NCBI GenBank assembly: GCA_949128115.1
Contig: OX421965.1
Coordinates: 35,211,681-35,275,680, forward strand
DNA length: 64,000 nucleotides
Direction: 5' to 3'
DNA from: Anaspis maculata
Lineage: Eukaryota; Arthropoda; Insecta; Coleoptera; Scraptiidae
The notes beneath the pieces were generated by a model. The model made no database searches, had not been told where the DNA came from, and was given only the letters and a program-made list of their open reading frames with translations. Shown one piece after another: positions 42,701 to 52,721 of this stretch. The first letter of the stretch is position 1; each line of letters starts with the position of its first letter. A program made the translations under genes and the position numbers.

Positions 42701-44900
42701 GACCTAGGTCGAGGTAGTCGCGCATGAATGCTATGTACAGATCACGGAGTGTGTCCTGACGGACCAGGCGACGTTCGATAGCTAACCAACGGCGGTCAGC
42801 CATAGACCTGCAATGTTCAAAGGTGGGGGACTCCCTTTTGAAGGGAAGCGAAACCCCAAAACGACCTGACGGACAACGGTAGACAGAGTCCCGGAAACAA
42901 ATTTCTGCACGTTCATCATCTGGGGACAAACGTGTTTTGGACGATGGTGACGAGATTTCCTCTACTTCCCAAAATTTGTGCAGAGACTCGTCGATTCCAG
43001 TTGGAGTGCAAACCAAAAAGGAATGCAGAGGTTTTGACGGGGTTTGAAAGGGACCGAGAAGAGCCCAGCCAAAAATGGTGTTTATGGCAACAGGCTGTGA
43101 CGGACCTGACGAGACGATTCCCTCTTTCACGACTGACGGATAAACGTCGGCGCCCAACAACACTTGAATGGGGCCTGGCTTGAACCATGTGGGATCCGCC
43201 AGATTCGATAAGTTCAAGTGGAATTGATCCGGGTTCAAAGCGGTGTCTGGCAGGTTACCACAAATCCTGCGCAGGACAATTAACTCCAATTCAGGGATTG
43301 GGAGAGACTCATCATCAGCCTTGACCTGGCAAGTGACTGTGCCACACGTCGAATTGGCGGGGGTGAGACCCAAGCCAAAAACGGGCACATTGTGATTTGA
43401 TGGGGATAGACCCAATTTGCGCACGCAGGAGTCCAAAATAAACGATGCCTGACTGGCAGGGTCTATGAGCGCACGGAGGCTTTGGTAGCCTCCCCACCGG
43501 TCACGAACGTGAACGATTGCCGTGGCCAACAAAACATGAGCTGCCTTGAGGCTTGAGGCGAGATTCGTCACCGAATTCGCGACATTTTCTGGAAGACCAG
43601 GGGAAACGATTTGCGGTAATTCAACTGGATTCGATAAAGAACTGGGTGACTCATGACCTGCAGTTCTATGTGGCTTGGGGAAGTGCAGCAAGGTGTGATG
43701 CCTTGCGTGGCACTGCCGACACGAATACGACGATGGACATTTTGGAGCGCCGTGATTGGTGCTCAAGCAGTTGAGACAGAGCCTTTTCTGTTTGACCGCC
43801 AAATATCTGTCATTTGGGGACATTGACAGAAAAGTCTTGCACGCGGTGACTCTATGACTTCTCGCCCCACAATGAGAACATGCTGACTCATGCGACGTCG
43901 CTGGGGCAGATGAAGTCTGAGACACCAACGTATGTGAGGCCCACGACTTGCGGCTGACCTCGGGCTTCACGGTAACGGTGTTGGCCCGTGTGGAGCGGGA
44001 GTTCGATTGCGTTTTAGAATTTAAGGCAGTTGCCTCGAAAACCTTGCATTGGTCGAGCACGAAAGACTTGACGTCTTCGTATTTGGGGAAGGGGGTGCCA
44101 GCTGACTGCACCTCGAAACGTTTTCGCGTCGACTCATCGAGTTTCTGGAGCAGCATGCTCGACAGGGTGAAATCCCACAGGTCGATATGCGGATACTGCT
44201 CGAGCGCCACTAAATTTTCGTTGAACGTGTTCACAAGATGGCGAAGCGCTTGCGCGGAGTCAGATGTGACGGAGGAGGCGTTCATCATCGACTGCCAGTA
44301 AAAAGTGACTAGCACGCGGTCGTTCTGGTATCTCTCAACCAACGAGTCGAACGCAATTATGTAATTATCTCCCGTCAATGGCAGGTGTTTAACCATTGAG
44401 AGAGGTTCACCAGATAAAGACGAGATCAGATACTGAAACCGTTCAATATCTGAGAGAGACTGGTTTCTGTGTATTAACGCCGTGAATAGATCATAGTATG
44501 GTGGCCATGATTTTAACTTTCCGTCGAACAACGGCAACGCGATTTTTGGCAATCGGACATTGCTCCGGCCTGTCTCGAACCAAGTTTGCGAGGCTTGGCG
44601 AGAGAGCGAGGAAGTCGGCTCTGAATTCGCAAACGAGGCTTTTACCGCAGCAAGTTTGCCATACAAGCTGTCTGCCCGGAGTGTACGTTCAAGAAATGTA
44701 GCCTTCTGCTCCTCGGAGGCACTGGGGAGAGGGGCAGTGTTGACCGTGCTCTTGAAACCGTTGTAAATTTCCGCCGCAATGTCAAACGTGGCTAAAAATG
44801 CCGGTTGGAGGCTTGGCTCGGTGGTAGCTGTGACGCCTTGTTCCAGAAGGGGCTCAAGGCGCGCAATAGCTATCGCGATGGACGATAAAGTTGCGTCCAT
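39702..44900 (-). CDS. Gag-Pol polyprotein of BEL/Pao retrotransposon (1732 aa, intact)
   Basis: Single uninterrupted frame from an ATG (complement of 44898-44900); a longer frame upstream has no ATG. Order of parts: gag region with DUF1759-like segment (about residues 115-265; LPLFDGKLKSW); CCHC-type cysteine clusters from residue 341 (CSHC…C, CLNC…HGAPKC, CRQCHARHH); retropepsin-like protease with LIDPASQASF (Asp480); reverse transcriptase with Asp812 (FTCDIRQMYRQ) and YIDD at 888-891; RNase H with CDAS (Asp1065), Glu1108, Asp1140; integrase with H-H-C-C zinc site (about 1355-1412) and catalytic Asp1444, Asp1510, Glu1552; C-terminal DUF5641-like region ending near 1730. All key RT, RNase H and integrase acidic residues are visible. 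The protease triad is D-P-A rather than the usual D-S/T-G. No frameshift or stop. Confidence 0.95.
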   Translation of the reverse strand: MDATLSSIAIAIARLEPLLEQGVTATTEPSLQPAFLATFDIAAEIYNGFKSTVNTAPLPSASEEQKATFLERTLRADSLYGKLAAVKASFANSEPTSSLSRQASQTWFETGRSNVRLPKIALPLFDGKLKSWPPYYDLFTALIHRNQSLSDIERFQYLISSLSGEPLSMVKHLPLTGDNYIIAFDSLVERYQNDRVLVTFYWQSMMNASSVTSDSAQALRHLVNTFNENLVALEQYPHIDLWDFTLSSMLLQKLDESTRKRFEVQSAGTPFPKYEDVKSFVLDQCKVFEATALNSKTQSNSRSTRANTVTVKPEVSRKSWASHTLVSQTSSAPATSHESACSHCGARSHRVTACKTFLSMSPNDRYLAVKQKRLCLNCLSTNHGAPKCPSSYSCRQCHARHHTLLHFPKPHRTAGHESPSSLSNPVELPQIVSPGLPENVANSVTNLASSLKAAHVLLATAIVHVRDRWGGYQSLRALIDPASQASFILDSCVRKLGLSPSNHNVPVFGLGLTPANSTCGTVTCQVKADDESLPIPELELIVLRRICGNLPDTALNPDQFHLNLSNLADPTWFKPGPIQVLLGADVYPSVVKEGIVSSGPSQPVAINTIFGWALLGPFQTPSKPLHSFLVCTPTGIDESLHKFWEVEEISSPSSKTRLSPDDERAEICFRDSVYRCPSGRFGVSLPFKRESPTFEHCRSMADRRWLAIERRLVRQDTLRDLYIAFMRDYLDLGHMTLLDAEPPDSEAYYIPHHPIVKIEDDKPKIRVVFDASAQAPNHLSLNETLLVGPKLQQDIAALLLQFRCEPIVFTCDIRQMYRQILISPEHRKYQLIRFRFSPDRPIETYQLNTITYGVSSAPFLAVRTLLHLAEQSASKFPLASQAIRRNLYIDDLLCGANSVESARELQTQLINLLQSGCFELRKWASNHPDVLQDIPLDHVRTQPSTFSDVADNTVKILGLQWQAATDTFSFTVHPNELPCTKRSILSEVARIYDPLGFLCPVAFFAKHLIQRLWKLGLDWDDTPPDIVCQQWLRFQSELSQLSRLQIPRHTFPSPADRCQLHAFCDASESGYASVLYVRYLRNGVPTIRLLTAKSKVAPVKLLTVPRLELCAAVLLSNLVAFTVAALAGTVQFDAIFAWTDSTVVLSWLRSSSHRWKTFVAHRVEHIQQRVPPQCWRHVSTSDNPADPASRGLFPEDMLSCSLWWSGPPFLSSADDTWPDDKFSVSSPDIASEERKLALVVRVPQPPPIDIDDLFLRISSLRKIQGAVAYFYRFCKCKSDEKFTGPLSDTELHFALLYIVKHVQQKVFAVEIASLRNGKPCSRPFRKLSPFLDRDDVLRVGGRLKHCHELPFATRHPALLPSRHVLTGLVIRQVHSRHCHPGLNNTCYLLQQNFWILSTRRAVRHYLASCYRCFRTKPQTFSPTMGDLPSARISQLKPFSCVGLDYGGPFPILMSRARGVRTTKAYICLFVCFATKALHVEVASDLSTDAFLAALRRFIARRGRCSTIYSDNGTNFVGAHRQLTTSMQLAAESEAITWRFIPPSSPHFGGLWESGIKAVKTHLSRVIGDQILTFEELTTLVTQVEALLNSRPLSELSSDPNDLCPLTPGHFLTLEPLTAPPDPDLSHLKISRLSRWQLVQSMQQRFWARWRDEYLHTLYQRGKWHKSRHLESADVGSLVLIKDENAPPLKWRLGRISKLFPGKDGICRVADVRTQRDVLRRPMVKLCPLPSGQ

Positions 44901-45124
44901 TGTGTACGACACAAAGAAAAATGAAAACAAAGCAACTGACCCTTAGGTTGGCGTACCTGAATGGCGAACCCAACCCAGGTGAAAAAGTGCGAATGAGACG
45001 GGCGAAAAACGAATTGATCAACACGCTGGACCAACGCACAAGTGTCACGTGGGTTTGACGCGTGACTTTAAAGTTTCAATAGTGAGGTGAATTAAATTCC
45101 TGACTGTACCATGCTTAGCCTGTA

Positions 45125-45142
45125 TCCGGCTACGAAGGACCA
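45125..45142 (-). promoter_or_regulatory. tRNA primer-binding site of the BEL/Pao element
   Basis: In element orientation TGGTCCTTCGTAGCCGGA starts 7 nt after the 5' LTR. Its complement ends GAAGGACCA, as a tRNA 3' end should. It resembles tRNA-Tyr, whose acceptor end is CGAAGGACCA in many animals, but the match has one extra base, so the tRNA identity is tentative. Confidence 0.7.
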
Positions 45143-45149
45143 ATTTATA

Positions 45150-46024
45150 TGTTAGCGCGGTACACATAAAGACGGCAGCCTTCCGATGAAGGCTGCATTA
45201 AAACAATAACTCTTGGATTAGGAAAGCAGCAAGCGACAGTCAGAAATAAAATTCACAACAACAATCAAAAACTTTAATGCAAAACAAAGAAAAAAAAAAC
45301 ACAAACAGACAGAATTACAAAACAATAAAAAAAAAACAAGGTGAATTAAATGAAATGAAAAATCCGAGTGGTTCTGATCGGGGGCAGATTCGCTGGCGCC
45401 GAGTGGCGTCGGGATCTTATTCGGTGGCGGCGTCGTCCTGGCGGAGTCCGAAGGCGGCGTCGTGGTGGATGGCCGTTCTGGTGGTGGATTTCCTGGTGAA
45501 ATGCACGAGTGCCCGTGTTCGTCACCAAAATGGCGGACGAACGACTCGATCCCGTCCGAAACTGGAGCTTTGTGTGCGGCTGGCTGATCCAAGCCGCTCC
45601 CCGGTGAAAGCGGTGAAAACTGCCGCTTTCTGGACTTGGAGATGCTGCAGAGCTCCTCCAGGAGTCACTATCGGACGCGATGGGCCTTGGATGGGCTTCT
45701 GGTCGAGTACGAATGTACGCCGATGGCACGACAAGATGGCCGCGAGAACGATGACCAAAAAAAGACGGCGTGGCTTCCCGCTCGACGTACGGAGATCAAC
45801 GCCGCTTCGAACGAAGCGGCAAAGGCACGAGCGGAAAGAAAGCCGAAGAATGCCGAAGACGGCCGAAGAAAGTGCTGGAGCTCGTTTACGCTTGCGCCTG
45901 ACAGCCAAGTGCCAGGCACACCGAACAGGGGGTGAGGGGTGAGGACTTGGACGACACAGGGATATTTTGGGTTGCATACCCTCAGTGCACACGAATGCAG
46001 TGTTCAATGAACGGGGCCGAGACA
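45150..46024 (-). repeat. 5' LTR of the BEL/Pao element
   Basis: 875 bp and apparently identical to the copy at 38708-39582. It should hold the promoter; I see no clear TATA box, as is common when initiation depends on other core elements. Confidence 0.93.
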
Positions 46025-46081
46025 GGAATAATGGTACAGTCGATCATCGGTCGATAAAGAATAGACGGATTTCAACGATAT

Positions 46082-46200
46082 CGTATGATCAAAAACTTTT
46101 TTAGTCAAGGCAGGCTGTGGCCTGGCCAAAATCAGCCTCGTTTGCCTGCCAGTGACCAGGACCACAGCCTGCCTTGAGTAAGAAAGGTTTTGTCATACGG
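46082..46200. repeat. Hairpin of about 120 bp beside the BEL/Pao insertion
   Basis: CGTATGATCAAAAACTTTTT then CAAGGCAGGCTGTGG (46082-46125) pairs with CCACAGCCTGCCTTG and AAAGGTTTTGTCATACG (46156-46200). The loop is about 30 bp. It may be a tiny snap-back MITE or a small-RNA precursor. Confidence 0.75.
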
Positions 46201-46680
46201 TAGTTTGAACTATAGCTGAGTCCTTTTTAGAACTAATTTGAGGCAAGTGAGTCAGATTCCCGCCTACAGAGGCAGAAAATAATTATACGATGGTTTGGGG
46301 TTCGAACGTTGCCCACACTGCTTACCACGCCACGTGCTTTCATTCTACGCTAGCCTGTGCTTCTACGTTCTTCTCAGGTGTGCCTGCTTATGACACAATC
46401 ATGTTTCGTGACATCAGAGAGAAGTCGATGAAAAACATCCATCCATATTAAAACCACAATTTCCGCAGCAAATGGCTTCTCACAGAATTTACAAATTTTC
46501 GGCTTGATTTGTAAATTGTTTGACATTTCCAAGCACGTGCATTTTCAACTTGATGCAAGCGGGAATGTAGCGGGAGCTAGAACCATTATGAAATTTGTCT
46601 CTACCTTATCGGTCGAAGACTCAACATCAAAATCTTATGCCAAGTTCATATAGCCGCAAATTCGCAGGAAATATTCCGTC

Positions 46681-48536
46681 ATAAACTGCTCGTCAAAAGT
46701 TAAGCATAGACCAAAATTTGCTCCAATTTCAAGTGAGGATTTCTTCAGGAAAAGATATCTGATTTGAAAAAAATGTATGGTGCTTGGTAGAGCTTTTCTT
46801 CAGCTACAAGACGCTATGTCGATTTACGTCACCATTGACTTTGTCCATGATATACAGGATGCCAAAGAAGGAGTGTCAAAAGTGTTAATTTTTTAAGTCG
46901 TGGAACTTTTTTAGAAAAAATTCCGGATTTTTTTTCTCTTGAGTTTTAGGAAGCAGATATCAATACCTCAAAACGGTTTTTGACTTTTGATCGTATTTTG
47001 TTTTTTCAAAGAGTTCTTGATTTTTTGTGAAATTTAGATTTTTTGATGCAGAATTTGCTAGAGCAGTTGCTTTTTCTTGAAAATTCACAGAAACGTACAC
47101 AGTTGCTGGATGAATAATACCATGAGAAAATTGACCTCATGGATCTCCAGAAGAGGTCATCCTCTGGACCTCTTTAGGGGAGATGCCCAATGAAGCATGC
47201 TGCGACATCACTTTGACACTTATTGAACCCAGCATGGATAAAATGCAAGACTTGTAACCATACGTTGCATCAAAATTACCATGGTTATCAATTAGTCCCA
47301 ACATGGGTAATTTTGTTTCTGCCCAAGTCACTGGAAATTTTCAAAAGTGATATCTCCTAGACGAGAAGAGATAGAGCCATAATCTTTGATTTCAATTTTT
47401 GATTTCAATCGGACACATTATTGGTCATTCGAGCATGATGTGCAAATTTTTCACGTTTATACTTTTTCAGTGGTGGGGGGTAATTTTGACGTTTCTCATG
47501 TCAGAACTTTTTTCTTGTAGTTTTCATCGTTGAAATGTTGACATGAATGTATACTGTCAGTTTCAGCTGATGAATTTTGAGTTTGCGTTTGGTGTTTTTC
47601 TTTCTCAAAGTCCAGGTTTCCTGAGGAAACCTTTGTTGGTCTTTTGCTTTCACTACTGATGTGGAAGTGGTAGATTACATTCATGTTGACATTTCAATGA
47701 TGACGAGTACAAAAGAAATTCTGACATGACAAACGTCAAAATTTTCCCCAACCACTGAAAAAGTATGAACGTGAAAAATTTGCACATCATGCTTGAATGA
47801 CCAATAATGTGTTCGATTGAAATCAAAAAAAGAATTATGGCTCTATCTCTACTCGTCTAAAAGATATCACTTCTGAAAATTTCCAGTGACTTGGGCAGTA
47901 ACAAAATTACCCATGATGGGACTAATTGGTAACCATGGTAATTTTGATGCAACGTATGGTTACAAGTCTTGCATTTTTATCCATGCTGGGTTCAATAAGT
48001 GTCAAAGTGATGTCGCAGCATGCTTCATTGGGCATCTCCCCTGAAGAGGTCCAGAGGATGACCTCTTTTGGAGGTCCATGAGGTCAATTTCCTCATGGTA
48101 TGATTCATCCAGCAACTGTGTACGTTTCTGTGAATTTTCAAGAAAAAGCAACTGCTCTAGCAAATTCTGCACCAAAAAATCTAAATTTCACAAAAAATCA
48201 ATAACTCTCCGAAAAAACAAAATACAATCAAAATTCAAAAATCATTTCGAGATATTGATACCCGCTTCCTAAAACTCAAGAAAAAAAAAATCCGGAATTT
48301 TTTCTAAAAAGTTCCACGACTTCAAAAATTAACAGTTTTGACACTCCTTCTTTGGCATCCTGTATATCATGGACAAAGTCAATGGTGACGTAAATCGACA
48401 TAGCGTCTTGTAGCTGAAGAAAAGCTCTACCAAGCACCATACATTTTTTTCAAATCAGATATCTTTTCCTGAAGAAATCCTCACTTGAAATTGGAGCAAA
48501 TTTTGGTCTATGCTCAACTTTTGACGAGCAGTTTAT
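46681..48536. repeat. Long palindrome, 1.86 kb, almost no loop
   Basis: ATAAACTGCTCGTCAAAAG at 46681 is reverse-complemented ending at 48536. Pairing runs through CACCATTGACTTTGTCCATG, GGAGATGCCCAATGAAGCAT, CCATGGTTA and TGACATGAATGT to the centre GGTTTCCTGAGGAAACC (near 47612-47628). Arms of about 900 bp look over 90% identical. Short open frames in the arms are mirror images and carry no domain. Confidence 0.9.
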
Positions 48537-50430
48537 TTGAGGAGATCTACCCACAGTAACATTTTTTTTGCTATTATCGCTGAAACACCCTGTAGATGTT
48601 TAAAACTAAATAAAACTACCAAGCTTGATTGAAATAGCTTGAATGGTTGAAAAGATGAAATATAATTTCTGAAATCAAAATTTTCAGTTTTTTCGTGATA
48701 AATCGTGAACCAATCAAAATATTCAAAGTTTTTTCCCAGATTCTCAATCACCACAAAAATGCGCAACTTTTTTCTAATTAAATCGACCTCGTATCTCTTA
48801 CCGTTTCTAAGATACCAATGGTGAGCATCGAAATTTTCACCACCCTGTATACCTCGCTGGGATGCTGTATTCTGATAGGTCGAGTCTGCCCTATTTGAAG
48901 TGCTTGTAGTTGTTGGTCGTATTCTATTATCTTGATTTCGTCAGCTGCTTTACATGCTTCTTTGGCATGCTTATTCATGAACAATTTAAGTTAGGTACTG
49001 ATTGGCTTTGACATCAGAAACATCGGATTTTTTTATCAAACACGTACCAAATACAACAAAAAATTAGGCGACCGACAGGACGAAAGACACCATTGCTTTG
49101 CGATTGCATCAGCTGATACAAATTGACGCAGTATTAACACTGACACTAACAGTGTTAACAGTAACTGACAACGTCAATAAAGGTTTTAAGTTCAGCAGTC
49201 CTCTCTGTCGGAGAACACCCTTAAGCCCGCGCAGGTTTTGCTACCTCACTTTATTGAAGACCTCTATTGAGCACCATATTCACAACAAATTTGTAGCTTT
49301 ATCGTCGAATGACCAAAGTTTAAAGTAATGTTTTTTTTCTAAAAACATAATTGCAGGCCCTACTGTGTTGAAATTGAAAATAAAAGCTGAACCGAGTGTA
49401 CATACAGTGTTAAACAGCAAAAACTCTAATAATAGCTTGTAGCTATACCTGATTGATTTAATGTCCCTCCAACATTTTGATTAGTTTGCAATCCAAGAGG
49501 GTTGTGCGTTACCTTCATTTGATGAGATTCTGGGGATCTCATCGGGTCAGGGCTTATGCTTGAAACTTGCTAAATATGCAGTTTATCCAGAAACTTGGGA
49601 TGGCGGAGTAGGTAGGTGGACTGGACTTTGATTAGAGATTTGATTTAGTGGCAACCGTTCTAAATTGGATTTACGTTAAACCTTGCTGGATACGAGAAAT
49701 CTCAACCAGTTTGGTTAGAAGTTTCTCAAGTACAGTTTATTTCACATCTTATTTCAAACTTCCTTCGGAGTTTCTTGTTTTTCTCGAAGCTTTTTCTCAA
49801 AATTCGACTTTTCCTACGACATCTCAGCCCCCTCAACTTGGGAACCACTGTTGGATTTTAGTAAAGTTTGCCTTTAAGTTGAAGATAATATTAAGAACAA
49901 ATTTCTGGTGAACAAACGTTGAATACTCAGTTGTATATTCTTTATGGAGCCTTATTTTTTCAAAACCAACCCAATAAGTTTCAAGTTTTTTTTACATATT
50001 TCTGGGACACCTGCGAGGACACCTGTATCTTACGTGGTACAGGCTTTTTTTATTTCACTTACAAGAGTGATTCAAACTCGACGCCCACGTATCTTTCATC
50101 TTATATTCACCCATATAGATATGATTGCAATTGTAGAAAAGGTAGTTGTTTGTTGTTGCAGCGAATTAAAAGTCACCAGTCACCCTGTATAACGTGGTTA
50201 TTGCAAAAAAAAAGTTTGAAACCGATTGAGCCTTGGTGATCTTGACAAGCTGAAAAATTGTAAATTTTTATTAGGTTGGTACAACGTACATCAAGGATCG
50301 AGTCAAGGATTTAAAGTCGCAATTTTCGCCACACGCAATAGGTCATTTCATGGAATTTTCAAGGTCACACTTTTTGCACGGAGCTGAGCGCATGCACGAG
50401 ATTTTTGGCAGAAAATGACAATCCTGCGAG
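48537..50430. other. AT-rich region, no gene recognised
   Basis: Contains three CACCCTGTA-type motifs (about 48587, 48841 and 50182), possible ends of unresolved elements. The 106-codon frame at 49919 has no motif and is probably chance. Confidence 0.4.
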
Positions 50431-50613
50431 TCAATAACAATAACAAACCGACATAACCAACAAACCATGAAATTCCAACGTGCTTTTTTTCCCTGTGGTG
50501 GGAAGTTTGCGACATGCTAACCACCTTTTCAGCTCCGTAACGCTGTGTTCTGCTGCGGATTTATTCCTTTTCAAGTCAGCGCGAATTCGCACTTTCTTGG
50601 AGGATGAAGCCAT
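50431..50613 (-). CDS. Possible first exon with SAP-like motif, unknown gene
   Basis: From an ATG at 50613 (complement) the frame gives MASSSKKVRIRADLKRNKSA and then a segment ELKRWLACRKLPTTGKKSTL (about residues 28-48). That segment fits the SAP fold pattern (E-L-K-x-W-L-x-x-R-x-L-x-x-x-G-K-K-x-x-L), a DNA-binding motif often at the N-terminus of nuclear or transposon-encoded proteins, including SAP plus YqaJ-nuclease proteins of animal elements (family knowledge). It breaks off after the leucine where a SAP domain would continue, so a splice donor or decay lies near 50475. The frame then runs 12 more codons to a stop. No following exon identified. It could be a live exon or a gene fragment. 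Confidence 0.45.
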   Translation of the reverse strand: MASSSKKVRIRADLKRNKSAAEHSVTELKRWLACRKLPTTGKKSTLEFHGLLVMSVCYCY

Positions 50614-52713
50614 CACGCATCACGAAACAGAGAGCAGGTGAGAGTGTCTGAGAGAACGGAACTCGCGCAAAATTCGACAGTTGACAGTTTACGGCAGACT
50701 CGCTTATCCGTCAATGTTCGATATCACGCTTGCGCATAAGTTCCACGAAATGTGCTATGTAGAGGCTGTTTTTTTTTATATAGGTTACCATCATTTTGTA
50801 GAATAATATTTTACCTTATTGTAAGCCAGCTGCCCCACATCTTGACGCTTTCAGAATTCAGCAAGGAGTATTATAATACTGTACTGTGGGGTACCTACTA
50901 CTAAACAATAAAACTTTTACAGCCTCGTCAATTCGACGAGTTTTCCGAGTAATTCAAGACGCTAAAATCTCTACGACTTGTTCGAGAACCACTTTCTGCG
51001 CGCATCTCAGTCCTCGGATAAAGCTTTTAGAGAAATCCTATATTTTTGTGTGTCTTTTCAATGGCACCCGTCGCACAGGGACATGGCAATAATAGACTTG
51101 TACGGTGCACCTGTGCTTGACGCTAAGCCACATTGCGTCATTTCAGTAAACACCAGTCCGAGTATTCACGATGCAAGTAATTTGCATGCATGAGGGGTCA
51201 TGAAAGGGGTTGCCCGTCTACTGGAACGTCAAATTGCACACGCCAACGCCTTTTGTGACCTCCGCTGGACGGGAACAAATCAATTTGAAGGAAACAGAAA
51301 TAATCGAAATCTTGCCATATATATGCCACTTTGCCTATTTTTTTTCTAAAAAATTGGAGAATACGAACAATATCAACAATAATAAATTATCAATAAAGGC
51401 GCTCTGCACATTTTGAATATTTCGCCCGTTCCAGCACCTTCATGCGGCAGTCGCCAACAATGTGTGAGGAAAATTGTCCATATTGAAGTTTATGAATTGT
51501 TGAAATTGACATTTGCAGGTGGTATGATTATTCCAAATGGCATTGTTGTTATGGAAACAGATAGCTTCCTGCAGGAATTGCAAAAAACTCGCTACTTTTG
51601 GCGCTGAAGCAAATCCGCAGAGTGCCTATAGGCAGTAAATACCTCAGCAAGGATCTTATAACGGGCACTTGTACTACTTGATCTAGCAATTAGTAAATCA
51701 GTAACTGAAGTTTAGAGCTTTTCTGTCACTTCGCTACAGAACAAATTCAATTTTACGACAAGAAGTTTGCAATGGACACTCAAATCAAACACTGCTTTTT
51801 GTTCTGGTTCGTGTATAAACGATCGAGAACAATTATTACATCTTCGATTGTGAAATAAAAGATGAATCGTAGAAAATACTCTGGTTCAATTTCATCCAAG
51901 GCCAAAGCTTCAGCACTGCTAAACACCCTCGTTAGTTAGTTCCGTCCGATTAAAGCAAAGGTACCTCGACTGCATAAAAAATTCAATCAGTGTTTCTCTC
52001 CAGTTCACCAGAAATCTCCTCGTCTCTTAGACAACTGCCGCGGAAATTAAGTGGAGTCTTGGATTGGATGGACCGCTGGAGCGATTTACATACTATCAAA
52101 CAATCACGTCCTGTAATAGGTACACAGCGAAGGAAGAATCATCAGGCGCCATGAGGTTTGGCTTATTGAAAATGATGGAGCTCTCTGCTCTCGGTGTAGG
52201 TAAATAATCTTCAGGCAAAAAAATACAAATCTTAAATCCCGTTTCAAACGTTTATCTCCGCTCTGTGAGGCAAAGAATATTGAGAGGAATATCGGCGATG
52301 CACTTGGTTTACCTAAGGCCTAGACAGATCCGGCAAAGTGCATGGGGATCTCGGTTCCCCTTCTCATAAGACCGCACTCTCCACGCACGAATGCAATTAA
52401 GGACTGTCATTCAATATACGGCAAACAAAGCGAGATTTATTGATTCCTTCGCATCTCCGACGGGAATTTTCGTCCGATCGCAGCGATTATCGCTTTTCTT
52501 AAGAAATTCCGCAAGGAACTTCCTCGAAGGCAGGCTTATGCCTGTAGAGGTGTCCAGAAATTAGACTGCCAAACCTTCAACGGCAGATTCTAGGATCAAA
52601 ATAAGGAAACCAAGTGGCAGAGTTCTCACGGGGTGAGTTCTAAAGCGCATTTTCCTCGAATGAGATCAGTGTGATAAAGTATTAATAATACTAAAGAAAG
52701 TTCCACTTAACCA
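50614..52713. other. No gene recognised
   Basis: Unique sequence of mixed composition. Frames of 60-71 codons (50886-51607) show no motif. The part 51900-52700 is less AT-rich but I could not place it. Confidence 0.4.
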
Positions 52714-52721
52714 GGCAGAAT

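Larger units (their letters stand above)
38708..46024 (-). mobile_element. Complete BEL/Pao LTR retrotransposon, 7317 bp
   Basis: Two 875 bp LTRs (38708-39582 and 45150-46024) flank one long gag-pol ORF on the minus strand. A 5 bp target duplication GGAAT sits at 38703-38707 and 46025-46029. A primer-binding site, a purine tract next to the 3' LTR, and the domain order gag, protease, RT, RNase H, integrase all fit BEL/Pao. No env ORF is seen. The LTRs appear identical base for base on reading, so the insertion should be young. The element could be transposition-competent; this is inference, as expression is unknown. Confidence 0.95.

Noticed and set aside
44901..44930. Gag-Pol start at 44930
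   Set aside because: The codon there is TTG; the first ATG in frame is at 44900, which I used.
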